Below are positions 6,912 to 14,286 of a stretch of 21,225 bases of DNA, in pieces. Origin of the DNA: a virus; IMG/VR virus record IMGVR_UViG_3300047300_000712, positions 1-21,225 of that record. One strand, given 5' to 3'. Under the pieces are notes generated by a model. That model was not told the DNA's origin. It saw only the letters and a program-made list of their open reading frames with translations, and did no database searches. Made by a program: the position numbers and the translations under genes. Positions within the stretch are counted from its first letter, which is position 1, and the number at the start of each line of letters is the position of its first letter.

Positions 6912-7975
6912 TGATTATTCAAGGTGCAAGAATCGTAGGCGGATATATTACTGACGTACCACAGTTGTACGAATTTAGTACGTTTACATTTACTACTAGT
7001 GTTACAGGCAGAACAGGCCCTACATTAGTGCAATGCCAAACGGCTTATGCTGGGCAATCTTGGTTAACAAATTACTTTACTATGACTACACAAGGATTCC
7101 AGCGTTGGACTGTTCCTATTACAGGTAGCTACCAAGTAACAGTTGCTGGATCACGCGGTGGCCGTGTTACTGGACAAACATACACGTCGGGCCTGGGTGC
7201 AATAGTTAAAGGTACTGTACAATTAACAGCAGGCGATGTTCTAGAGATCATTTGTGGGCAATTTTTAGACACAACCAACACTAGTGCTATATCAAACTAT
7301 TACGGGCTTGGTGGTGGCGGCGGGTCGTTCCTTAATAATACAACTACTTCATCATTGTTATTTGCCGCCGGCGGCGGCGGCGGGGCAAGTTTCTATCAAC
7401 CGTCAAATCCTCAAGGATACAATGGCGGAAATGGTCAAACTACAACAGCAGGTGGTACAGGGGGAGTCGCTGGATCAAATGTAGGTGGAACATCTGGATC
7501 AGGCGGCTTAATATACACACAAACAAACCAATACAAAGGTGGATCAGGTGGTGGCTGGCTAGGGGATGGTAAAAATGGTGACAATAACGCAGCGACTTCT
7601 GCCCCGGGTGCAAGTTATGGTGGTGGCGGATTAGGGTATAGTGCGGGATTAATTGGTGGTACATATGGCACTACTTGGGGTAATCCCAGCACATACGCTT
7701 CTACATACGGCGGCTTTGGCGGAGGTGGCGGTGGCAATGGTATTATTTGCGGCGGCGCAGGTGGCGGATATTCAGGTGGCGGCATTAGCGGTGCAGGCAC
7801 AACTATATACCTAGCAGGCACGGGCGGCGGTGGCAGTTATATTATTTCTAGTGCTAGCGGAATATCAACGAGTGACGGGAACTATGAAAGTAGTAGCACT
7901 TTTAACGGAGCCGCAATTACCAATCTAGGCGCATATAATTCCGGTTCGGGATACGTAACAATTACAAAAGTATAA
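6911..7975 (+). CDS. Glycine-rich adhesin-like fibre tip protein, 354 residues
   Basis: Residues about 65-120 form a strand-rich domain (WTVPITGSYQVTVAGSRGG, then GAIVKGTVQLTAGDVLEIICGQ) typical of glycine-rich beta-sandwich proteins related to the ALK/LTK glycine-rich domain. This is followed by about 200 residues with many poly-Gly runs (LGGGGGSF, AAGGGGGAS, FGGGGGGNG, GTGGGGSY) and a final strand (GSGYVTITKV). In T-even phages, poly-Gly-sandwich tip proteins such as gp38 of T2/T6 determine host receptor choice, so a receptor-binding tip is a reasonable inference by analogy. It is coupled to the previous gene by TGATG and is the last gene of the first fibre transcript. GC is locally high because of GGC/GGT runs. 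No signal peptide is visible. Confidence 0.7.
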   Translation: MIIQGARIVGGYITDVPQLYEFSTFTFTTSVTGRTGPTLVQCQTAYAGQSWLTNYFTMTTQGFQRWTVPITGSYQVTVAGSRGGRVTGQTYTSGLGAIVKGTVQLTAGDVLEIICGQFLDTTNTSAISNYYGLGGGGGSFLNNTTTSSLLFAAGGGGGASFYQPSNPQGYNGGNGQTTTAGGTGGVAGSNVGGTSGSGGLIYTQTNQYKGGSGGGWLGDGKNGDNNAATSAPGASYGGGGLGYSAGLIGGTYGTTWGNPSTYASTYGGFGGGGGGNGIICGGAGGGYSGGGISGAGTTIYLAGTGGGGSYIISSASGISTSDGNYESSSTFNGAAITNLGAYNSGSGYVTITKV

Positions 7976-7981
7976 TAAATA
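7974..7981 (+). promoter_or_regulatory. T4-type late promoter box AATAAATA
   Basis: AATAAATA followed by T begins on the last two bases of the adhesin stop codon and lies about 18 bases before the next ATG. A ribosome site TAAGGA at 7987-7992 sits between box and start. It has the same ATAAATAT core as the other late boxes and would give the second fibre unit its own late transcript. Confidence 0.6.
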
Positions 7982-7999
7982 TCAAATAAGGACACAAAA

Positions 8000-8191
8000 A
8001 TGGTAGAATTCCCAGAAACCCCTACACTAGGGCAAAAATACGTAGCAGATAACGCTGTTACCTATACTTGGCTCGGTAATCGCTGGTCAAGTGCTACAGC
8101 AATTAACGCTGGTACAGCAGAATACTATCGTGACGGTGGCCGAGCAAACACAGAGTATTTTGCAGATACATTAGATGGCGGAACAGCCTAA
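8000..8191 (+). CDS. Small virion-associated protein, 63 residues
   Basis: A short soluble protein with a TAAGGA ribosome site 7 bases before its ATG and a late promoter directly upstream, so translation is well supported. The N-terminal half (FPETPTLGQKY, then TYTWLGNRWSSA) resembles short beta motifs that recur in phage fibre and needle proteins, where a G-x-x-Y strand is followed by a W-G-x-x-W strand. The C-terminal half is polar. It is followed 12 bases later by the second fibre gene, with AAGGA between them. It may be a small fibre or baseplate accessory piece; function unknown. Confidence 0.6.
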   Translation: MVEFPETPTLGQKYVADNAVTYTWLGNRWSSATAINAGTAEYYRDGGRANTEYFADTLDGGTA

Positions 8192-8203
8192 GGAAACTAA
8201 GAA

Positions 8204-9817
8204 ATGACAACAAGAATCAAACTACGTAGAGATACAGCCGCAAACTGGACAACAACAAATCCAGTATTAGCCTTAGGTGAGCCCGGCTTAGAAACAGACA
8301 CACGCAAAGTCAAGTATGGTGACGGCGTCACAGCATGGAACTTACTAGACTACTCAGTTAGTGCTGAAAGCGACTCTAATTTTAGCCACAGTTTTAACGA
8401 TGGCGTAAACGATAACGTTTGGCGCATGGTTACTGTACAAGGTGCTAAAGAGTTTACTTTTGAAACTCAAGGTTACAAAGATTTTGCTCTTACATTAACT
8501 GCCGGTCAAGTGGCAAATATTGGTGACGGTTACATAACAATCACAGCCGCCGATGTTCCAGAAATGGATGCCGTATGGTTAAACTATCAAAGAGAAAACA
8601 ACGTTTATTTTTACTTACAAAGTGAGTGGGACCAAAACAACCTAAATAGTTATTTCAACTACATGGAAAACCCATCAGAAGGCGTATATCAACTATTCCC
8701 AAGTCAGCCTTTTGCTGAAGGCGACAAAGTTGTTATCAAGTATTATACTGAAGGCACAACATACCAGCACAGTAACTACGACACTTGGAGCACGTTCTTA
8801 CCTGATGTTAGCGAAACAACTGCAACTAATACTGTAACTATCAGTTTAAATGAGTATACATGGTTAGGGTCGGGCGCAGGATCTGCTCGTGAGGCACTAT
8901 TAAACAGCGCCTACTTTGGCAAACACGCTATCTATTTTCAAACGGACAGCAACAACAATGGCGACCAACGCAACATCACAAACGTAGTTGACAACGAAGA
9001 TGGTACAGTCACTCTTACATTCGACGGTGCCGCACAACAGTCTAAAACTACAGAAGAAGTTTCTTTCTCTTTCCAAGCTGTTGACACAAAAGCAGACGAT
9101 GGCTATTTGACAATTCCAAAATCGGCCGCTCCAACATTCGCAAGTGATTGTATCTACGGTTATATGACAGGAACTGAAACTAACAAGTACACAGGTGGAG
9201 CTCAACGTAGTGGTTATTTAACTATCAACGGGGGAGAACCTATTAGCTTTTACTGGTACCAAAACGGTGATGGCATAACTCAGTATACATTGAATATGCA
9301 AAGTAACGTATGGTATAACCAAGGTGATGTTATTGCTGTAACTTACTACAAGAGCACTACTGAATTTGAATTAAGTATTTGGCATCCAAATACTGCTAGT
9401 TCTAACTGGAACAACGGATACCGTTGGTTTGACTGGAAAGACGACCTAGGTCAAGAATATGCACCAGGAGTTGGTAACGGTGTGGTCGGCGGCAATGGCC
9501 AATACTACATGCGAACTTATCGTGAAGCAATTGGCAACTGGAGTGCTCAATCAAGAACACTGGCTAGCCAATTTGGTTGGAGTGGTTTAGGTAACTATCA
9601 ACGCACACCATATGATCCGTATACAAACGATAGTGTAAGCGATTGGGGCAAGGACACTGACAACTGCTACCCAATGTATTCTTTTGACGAGTACGGTATT
9701 GTGTTTAACGGCACCAGCACCTACTATGATAAAAGCGTAACATACAAAGTTCGCATCATGTACAAGATGGAACTAATGATTGGCGAAGAAGACGGTTACG
9801 GCTGGTTCGACTGCTAA
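8204..9817 (+). CDS. Second tail fibre/adhesin with Mtd-type N-terminal domain, 537 residues
   Basis: Residues 1-50 (IKLRRDTAANWTTTNPVLAL, then GEPGLETDTRKVKYGDGVTAWN) are a textbook match to the N-terminal domain first described in the Bordetella phage major tropism determinant, used to attach fibres to the virion. The remainder is beta-rich and aromatic and seems to hold two related domains: one around GDGYITI...WLNYQ...GDKVVIKYYTEGTTY and another around DDGYLTI...FYWYQN...GDVIAVTYYKSTTEF. The final part is Tyr/Trp/Asn-rich (WNNGYRWFDWKDD, NGQYYMRTYREA). I see no template/variable repeat pair or reverse transcriptase, so no diversity-generating retroelement is supported here. It probably binds host surface glycans or proteins, as inferred from architecture and neighbours. 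Confidence 0.75.
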   Translation: MTTRIKLRRDTAANWTTTNPVLALGEPGLETDTRKVKYGDGVTAWNLLDYSVSAESDSNFSHSFNDGVNDNVWRMVTVQGAKEFTFETQGYKDFALTLTAGQVANIGDGYITITAADVPEMDAVWLNYQRENNVYFYLQSEWDQNNLNSYFNYMENPSEGVYQLFPSQPFAEGDKVVIKYYTEGTTYQHSNYDTWSTFLPDVSETTATNTVTISLNEYTWLGSGAGSAREALLNSAYFGKHAIYFQTDSNNNGDQRNITNVVDNEDGTVTLTFDGAAQQSKTTEEVSFSFQAVDTKADDGYLTIPKSAAPTFASDCIYGYMTGTETNKYTGGAQRSGYLTINGGEPISFYWYQNGDGITQYTLNMQSNVWYNQGDVIAVTYYKSTTEFELSIWHPNTASSNWNNGYRWFDWKDDLGQEYAPGVGNGVVGGNGQYYMRTYREAIGNWSAQSRTLASQFGWSGLGNYQRTPYDPYTNDSVSDWGKDTDNCYPMYSFDEYGIVFNGTSTYYDKSVTYKVRIMYKMELMIGEEDGYGWFDC

Positions 9818-9818
9818 T

Positions 9819-10493
9819 ATGATAACAAAACGCCCTGCCAACACACGGGGCGTCATTGATAAGAAAGGTTCTATATTAAGTTATAGGACCTTTACTTTTC
9901 AAGCCTACATGAATTTCAAATACATGAACTTCGGCGACCTTGAAACAATCAATGACGATCGTGTTTATCCCGGATACCATGTTGGACGACATTTACACAC
10001 AGACCGAGAAATCTTTGGTTATGTAGTAGATGGTCCTTGCTATCACACTGATGATACAAATGGGCACATAGATATACCTAGTGGTGCAGTTCAGCGTATG
10101 TGTGCCGGTTCAGGTATGTTTCACAGTGAAGGCAACGGATCGGATAAACCAATACGCTACTTACAGTTATGGATACGCAGTAAAGTAAAAGGTGCAACAC
10201 CGGTTTATGGGTGGCATCAGTTTACTCGAGCCGATAAGCTGAACCGTTTTTGCGACATTACCGCCACGTTACCGATTCGGGCAGATGCTCGTTTCTTGGC
10301 CGGTATTTTTACACAAGCCTTTAACTACGCACTTAATCCTGTACGCAAATACTATGTGTATGTTGTCCGTGGCGCAGGCACCGTAAATGGTCAGGAGTTT
10401 ATCGAAGGTGATGGCTTCGCATACACAAATGAGTCAGAGATCAACTTAACCGTAACAGAAGAATCTGAAGTCATATTATTTGATTTACCTTAG
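9819..10493 (+). CDS. Pirin-like bicupin protein, 224 residues
   Basis: The pirin signature is clear. HLH (58-60) precedes REIFGYVVDGPCYHTD, followed by PSGAVQRMCAGSGMFHSEGN. The metal ligands known for E. coli YhhW (two His, a later His and a Glu) correspond to H58, H60, H102 and E104, all present. A second, weaker cupin half follows (RGAGTVNGQEFIEGDGFAYT). Family members bind iron or another metal and some have quercetin dioxygenase activity in vitro; cellular substrates are mostly unknown. I chose the ATG at 9819, just after the fibre stop, rather than an upstream in-frame TTG at 9780 inside the fibre gene, because the family N-terminus fits; there is no strong ribosome site. Its place between fibre and replication genes is odd. 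Confidence 0.85.
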   Translation: MITKRPANTRGVIDKKGSILSYRTFTFQAYMNFKYMNFGDLETINDDRVYPGYHVGRHLHTDREIFGYVVDGPCYHTDDTNGHIDIPSGAVQRMCAGSGMFHSEGNGSDKPIRYLQLWIRSKVKGATPVYGWHQFTRADKLNRFCDITATLPIRADARFLAGIFTQAFNYALNPVRKYYVYVVRGAGTVNGQEFIEGDGFAYTNESEINLTVTEESEVILFDLP

Positions 10494-10508
10494 CACATAC
10501 TGTATAAT
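10480..10508 (+). promoter_or_regulatory. Sigma70-like promoter TTGATT-17-TATAAT before primase
   Basis: A -35 element TTGATT (4 of 6 to TTGACA) at 10480-10485 and a perfect -10 TATAAT at 10503-10508 are separated by the ideal 17 bases. This is the only full sigma70-type promoter I found in an intergenic position. It should be read by unmodified host polymerase early in infection. The expected transcript start falls at or next to the primase ATG. Confidence 0.6.
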
Positions 10509-10514
10509 AGTCAT

Positions 10515-11582
10515 ATGCTAACGACTATTCAAGACGCTGTACAACAACTCCTGCCTGCTAAAAGAAAAACAAGCGCAAGTGGCTGGACAAGTTTTAATGC
10601 GGTCTGTTGTGAGCATAACGGTGAAAGCCGTGATACTCGGGGGCGTGGCGGAGTAATTGCCAATTCAAATGGTAGCGTCAGTTATGCTTGTTTCAACTGT
10701 AACTTCAAAGCCAACTACACACCAGGTAGGCACTTAAACTATAAGTTCCGTAAACTCCTGAGTTGGTTTGGGGCAGACGAAAACTCCATCAAGCGATTAG
10801 TAATTGATGCTATCCGTGTAAAAGAGCTGGTTAATCCAGAAGAACTAAAAACAGAACCAGCTGAAGAAGTTACTTTTACGCCACGCCCATTGCCCGAAGG
10901 TGCAAAGAGTTTTGAGCAGTGGAAAGCTTTTCTGATGCTATCTAATGTTACAGGGGACGAACCGGTTCCTGAGCACGTATACAAAACTGTAAATTATGTT
11001 GCTGAACGTGGCGGGGACTTGTTAAATAGCTACGAGTTCTATACTACAGAAGATACAGAACATAATATGCATAAGCGGGTTATTGTCCCGTGCTATTGGC
11101 AAGGAAAAATAATTGGCTCAACTTCCAGAACATTCGACGACACTATCAAGCCTAAGTATTATGCAGACTATGAGGCAAACTACGTCTTTAACATGGACCG
11201 CCAAACTGCTGACCGTAAGTTTGTTATTGTCACAGAAGGTCCCTTCGATGCGATGGCAATTGATGGTGTTGCTGTCCTTAGTAACGAATGTAGCGAAGTC
11301 CAAGCAGATATTATTGACAGCCTTGGACGGGAAGTCATTGTCGTTCCCGACTTCGATGTCAAACTTGTCAAAGGCAAAACATCTTGGGCTGGTTCCAAAC
11401 TCGTGGAACAGGCTATTGATTTTGGTTGGAGCGTATCTTTTCCAGTATGGCATGAGCAGGTCAAAGATACCTCTGACGCTGTAAAAGAATACGGCAAACT
11501 GTTTACACTCAAAGCCATACTAGCAGGCAAGCAATCGAGCCGCTTAAAGATTGAGCTACATAAGAAACGCATACATAATTGA
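10515..11582 (+). CDS. 61: DNA primase, T4 gp61-like, 355 residues
   Basis: The N-terminal zinc-binding module has C31/C32, H34 and a C59-x2-C62 pair (YACFNCNFKA). The Toprim core follows at about 236-283: VIVTEGPFDAMAI with the catalytic Glu (E241), then EVIVVPDFDVK with the metal-binding D279 and D281. KDTSDAV (317-323) matches the K-D-x-x-D-A element of Toprim primases. It would make RNA primers for lagging-strand synthesis with the helicase encoded immediately downstream, as gp61 does with gp41 in T4. Length is near T4 gp61. There is no Shine-Dalgarno sequence before the ATG, and the sigma70-like promoter would start the message at about the ATG. The stop is 2 bases before the helicase ATG. 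Confidence 0.9.
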   Translation: MLTTIQDAVQQLLPAKRKTSASGWTSFNAVCCEHNGESRDTRGRGGVIANSNGSVSYACFNCNFKANYTPGRHLNYKFRKLLSWFGADENSIKRLVIDAIRVKELVNPEELKTEPAEEVTFTPRPLPEGAKSFEQWKAFLMLSNVTGDEPVPEHVYKTVNYVAERGGDLLNSYEFYTTEDTEHNMHKRVIVPCYWQGKIIGSTSRTFDDTIKPKYYADYEANYVFNMDRQTADRKFVIVTEGPFDAMAIDGVAVLSNECSEVQADIIDSLGREVIVVPDFDVKLVKGKTSWAGSKLVEQAIDFGWSVSFPVWHEQVKDTSDAVKEYGKLFTLKAILAGKQSSRLKIELHKKRIHN

Positions 11583-11584
11583 CT

Positions 11585-13033
11585 ATGGCAACAAAAGAAT
11601 ATTCGACAGATTTACAAAAACTATTCCTAGAAATGATGTTGCATGATGCACAAAGCTTCGTGCGAGTTTCTAACATTTATAATCCTGAAAACTTTGATCG
11701 CAGTATCCGTGCGGCTGCTGAGTTCATTAAGACGCACAGTAACGACTACAAAACACTACCTACGTTTGATCAAATCAAAGCAGTTACAGGTGTAGAACTA
11801 AAGCCATTGCCGGACTTGGGCGAAGGGCATAACGACTGGTTCTTAGCAGAGTTTGAATCTTTTACCAAGCGCCAGGAACTGGAACGTGCTATTCTTAAGG
11901 CGGCAGACATGTTGGAAGCTGGAGAATTTGATCCAGTAGAAAAACTAATCAAAGACGCAGTACAGATCAGTTTGCAAAAAGACATGGGTACTGACTACTG
12001 GGCCGACCCTGCTGATCGTATTAACAGGTACTATAATTCCGGCGGACAAGTTAGCACAGGTTGGCCACAGCTAGACAGATTGTTGTACGGTGGATTTAGC
12101 CGTGGTGAACTAAACATCTTTGCAGGTGGATCGGGTTCAGGTAAGTCGCTGGTTATGATGAACATTGCACTGAGCTGGCTGCAAATGGGTCTAAGCGGTG
12201 TTTACATTACCCTAGAACTTAGTGAAGAACTAACCAGTTTGCGTACTGATGCAATGCTTACAGGCATGGGCACTAAAGACATCCGCAAGGATATTGACAC
12301 CACTACTCTAAAGGTTAAGCTGGTCAGTAAGAAGGCAGGACAGTATCGTATTAAAGCGTTGCCTGCACAAAGCAACGTAAACGATATTCGTGCTTACTTA
12401 AAAGAAGTACAAATTCAAACAGGCATTAAAGTTGACTTTGTTATGGTTGACTATTTGGACTTGGTTATGCCTGTTTCTGTTAAAGTTAACCCCAACGACC
12501 AGTTTATTAAGGACAAGTACGTAGCAGAAGAATTGCGTAACTTAGCAAAAGAACTGGGCATCTTGTTAGTAACAGCTTCGCAGTTGAACCGTAGTGCAGT
12601 TGAAGAAGTTGAATTTGACCATTCGCATATTGCAGGTGGTATTTCTAAGATTAACACAGCAGATAACGTATTTGGTATCTTTACAAGTCGTGCAATGAAA
12701 GAGCGTGGCAAGTATCAAATTCAATGTATGAAATCGCGCTCTAGTACAGGTGTTGGACAAAAAATTGATCTGGAATACAACATTGAAACCATGCGTATTA
12801 GTGACCCGGGTATTGACGAAAACAGTTCGGGTGGGCCACCTAAGGTTTCTAGCATTATGAGTCAAATTAAGAACAAAGCAGTAGCCGAAGCCGCAGATGC
12901 AGTAGAAGGCGGCCCTGCTAAGTTTGAACGTGCAACAGGCACTCCAGTCTGGGAACAAGGGCCCAAAGTAACTGGCGAAGTACAAAGCACTAAGCTTAAG
13001 AGTATGTTAGCGGGACTTAAGAAGTCAGAATGA
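11585..13033 (+). CDS. 41: Replicative DNA helicase, T4 gp41/DnaB-like, 482 residues
   Basis: The N-terminal helical domain (1-130) is followed by a RecA-type ATPase domain with Walker A GGSGSGKS (181-188), a VYITLELSEE strand carrying the DnaB-type Glu, and Walker B FVMVDYLDL (285-292). ASQLNRSA and FTSRAMKERGKYQIQCMKSRSS complete the superfamily 4 helicase pattern. It forms a hexamer on the lagging strand and unwinds DNA 5' to 3'. I chose the ATG at 11585; an in-frame TTG two codons earlier overlaps the primase stop and is less likely. The C-terminal 60 residues are Ala/Lys/Ser-rich and may be a flexible partner-binding tail. The stop overlaps the next gene as ATGA. Confidence 0.92.
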   Translation: MATKEYSTDLQKLFLEMMLHDAQSFVRVSNIYNPENFDRSIRAAAEFIKTHSNDYKTLPTFDQIKAVTGVELKPLPDLGEGHNDWFLAEFESFTKRQELERAILKAADMLEAGEFDPVEKLIKDAVQISLQKDMGTDYWADPADRINRYYNSGGQVSTGWPQLDRLLYGGFSRGELNIFAGGSGSGKSLVMMNIALSWLQMGLSGVYITLELSEELTSLRTDAMLTGMGTKDIRKDIDTTTLKVKLVSKKAGQYRIKALPAQSNVNDIRAYLKEVQIQTGIKVDFVMVDYLDLVMPVSVKVNPNDQFIKDKYVAEELRNLAKELGILLVTASQLNRSAVEEVEFDHSHIAGGISKINTADNVFGIFTSRAMKERGKYQIQCMKSRSSTGVGQKIDLEYNIETMRISDPGIDENSSGGPPKVSSIMSQIKNKAVAEAADAVEGGPAKFERATGTPVWEQGPKVTGEVQSTKLKSMLAGLKKSE

Positions 13034-13992
13034 CCTGCTTTGATGCGTTTAAGAATCTAAACATTATTAATCAGGGCAACACACTATCTATAGGCCCATG
13101 TTGTGTGTCTCCTGCTAATCGTGTTGAGGTAATTGATTTTGTACAAGATGCTTATCTAAAAGCCGTTAGGCGTTCTTGGGAAAATAACACATTCCCCCCT
13201 GCTTGTTTAAATTGTAAAAATGCTGAAAAAAATAAGCAAGATAGTAGGCGAATCGGAGTCAACCGATGGTACGAGCAAAATGGCTATAACAACACCGACG
13301 TTGAGCTAATTAGAATTGACTATTGGACCGGTAATACTTGCAATTTGAGATGCATAATCTGCGGCCCTGAAAACAGTAGTAGTTGGCAACAAGAGCTAAA
13401 CATTCCCACTAAACAGCAAGTAGTTAACAGATACTGGAATAACATAGATATCAGCAAACTCAAGTATGTACACTTCAACGGTGGCGAGCCGTTACTAAGC
13501 AAAGAGCACGTGGAATTTTTACACGCAATTCCTAACAAATCTCAAGTTCACTTAAATTATAATACTAACGCTACGGTGCGTCCAACAGCAGAACTTCAGT
13601 TATTGTGGGAAGAATTTAAGATAGTTCAATTAGACTTTAGTATAGATGATGTTGGGTCTCGTTTTGAGTACCAGAGATTTCCTGCAAAATGGCACGAAGT
13701 TGTTGACAATTTACAGTGGTTTGTTAAAACTGCACCAGTAAATTGCATATTCTCAGTTAACACCACAGTAAGTATTCTAAATCAACATAACCTAGTGAAT
13801 TTATCAGCGTGGCTACAGGATAACTTTGCTGTAAATCGTTTAGGGGATAGGATAGAACACAGGCAACAACCTGTACTAGGTCCTGTTGCTACTATGGGCA
13901 ACAACAAACTGCTAGAATACCTAGATGAGTGTGATAAAAGGCGCGGAACTAGCTGGCGTACAGTATTTCCAGAACTAACCAAATACATATAA
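13030..13992 (+). CDS. Radical SAM enzyme with N-terminal twitch-type cysteine cluster, 320 residues
   Basis: The radical SAM motif C104-x3-C108-x2-C111 (TCNLRCIIC) and the downstream SAM-binding FNGGEPLL (149-156) are present, with LDFSIDD and FSVNTT further along the barrel. Four extra Cys precede the barrel: C24-C25 (IGPCCVSP) and C59-x2-C62 (PACLNCKNAE). They are positioned to hold an auxiliary Fe-S cluster at the N-terminus, whereas SPASM/twitch clusters usually lie at the C-terminus. I recall that N-terminal-twitch radical SAM proteins form a recognised family in marine phages. The substrate is unknown; peptide, tRNA or nucleotide modification are all possible. It is coupled to the helicase by ATGA and so likely sits on the early transcript. 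There is no precursor peptide gene nearby. Confidence 0.85.
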   Translation: MTCFDAFKNLNIINQGNTLSIGPCCVSPANRVEVIDFVQDAYLKAVRRSWENNTFPPACLNCKNAEKNKQDSRRIGVNRWYEQNGYNNTDVELIRIDYWTGNTCNLRCIICGPENSSSWQQELNIPTKQQVVNRYWNNIDISKLKYVHFNGGEPLLSKEHVEFLHAIPNKSQVHLNYNTNATVRPTAELQLLWEEFKIVQLDFSIDDVGSRFEYQRFPAKWHEVVDNLQWFVKTAPVNCIFSVNTTVSILNQHNLVNLSAWLQDNFAVNRLGDRIEHRQQPVLGPVATMGNNKLLEYLDECDKRRGTSWRTVFPELTKYI

Positions 13993-13995
13993 ATA
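13988..13995 (+). promoter_or_regulatory. Perfect T4 late promoter TATAAATA
   Basis: TATAAATA followed by T overlaps the stop codon of the radical SAM gene and lies 21 bases before the TTG start of the next gene. It is the closest match on the plus strand to the T4 late consensus recognised by gp55-type sigma factors. It probably drives the whole run of overlapping genes from 14017 to 20941. Confidence 0.7.
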
Positions 13996-14004
13996 TAAAC
14001 AAAT

Positions 14005-14009
14005 CGGAG
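14005..14009 (+). promoter_or_regulatory. Ribosome binding site CGGAG that fixes a TTG start
   Basis: CGGAG ends 7 bases before TTG at 14017. The first in-frame ATG is about 14 codons downstream (SSMSV) and has no comparable site, so TTG is the best start. Confidence 0.6.
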
Positions 14010-14016
14010 CGAAATT

Positions 14017-14286
14017 TTGCGTAAAAATACCCGCAGTATCTTAGAAGAGCTGTCTAGCATGAGTGTTCACAAAGACCGTGAAAGTCTTATTGAATCCCGT
14101 GCCAGCAATGTCATTGCCGGTGCTATTAATCTGATCAACTATATTAAAGAGCATTACGATGCCGAAACAGCAGACGAGCTAGAGCGCCGCTTGCTAAACA
14201 GTATCCGTGGTCAAGATCCAGCAAAATTCACACGCAAAGTGCGTAGTCTCCGTGAGAACGCAAATAATAAAAGAGACCTAGAATGA
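14017..14286 (+). CDS. Small helical late protein, 89 residues, TTG start
   Basis: The protein is almost wholly alpha-helical and highly charged: RSILEELSSM, then KDRESLIESRASNVIAGAIN, then AETADELERRLLNSI, and a basic end (TRKVRSLRENANNKRDLE). There is no membrane segment and no enzyme motif. I recall similar small helical proteins in marine T4-like phages without a known role. Being first in a late operon and overlapping the start of the giant Ala-rich gene (ATGA) suggests a head or core assembly role, but that is inference. The TTG start is supported by the upstream CGGAG and the late promoter. Confidence 0.7.
   Translation: MRKNTRSILEELSSMSVHKDRESLIESRASNVIAGAINLINYIKEHYDAETADELERRLLNSIRGQDPAKFTRKVRSLRENANNKRDLE

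Noticed and set aside
7440-7821. Pro- and His-rich minus-strand frames under the glycine-rich gene
   Set aside because: They are reverse complements of Gly codon runs and have no independent support.
8204-9817. Diversity-generating retroelement suggested by the Mtd-type N-terminal domain
   Set aside because: No reverse transcriptase, no accessory gene and no template/variable repeat pair is visible in the window; this N-terminal domain is common in ordinary phage fibres.
9780-9818. TTG start extending the pirin 13 codons upstream
   Set aside because: The extension lies inside the fibre gene, lacks a clear ribosome site and adds residues (KKTVTAGSTAN) not expected at a pirin N-terminus; the ATG at 9819 fits better.
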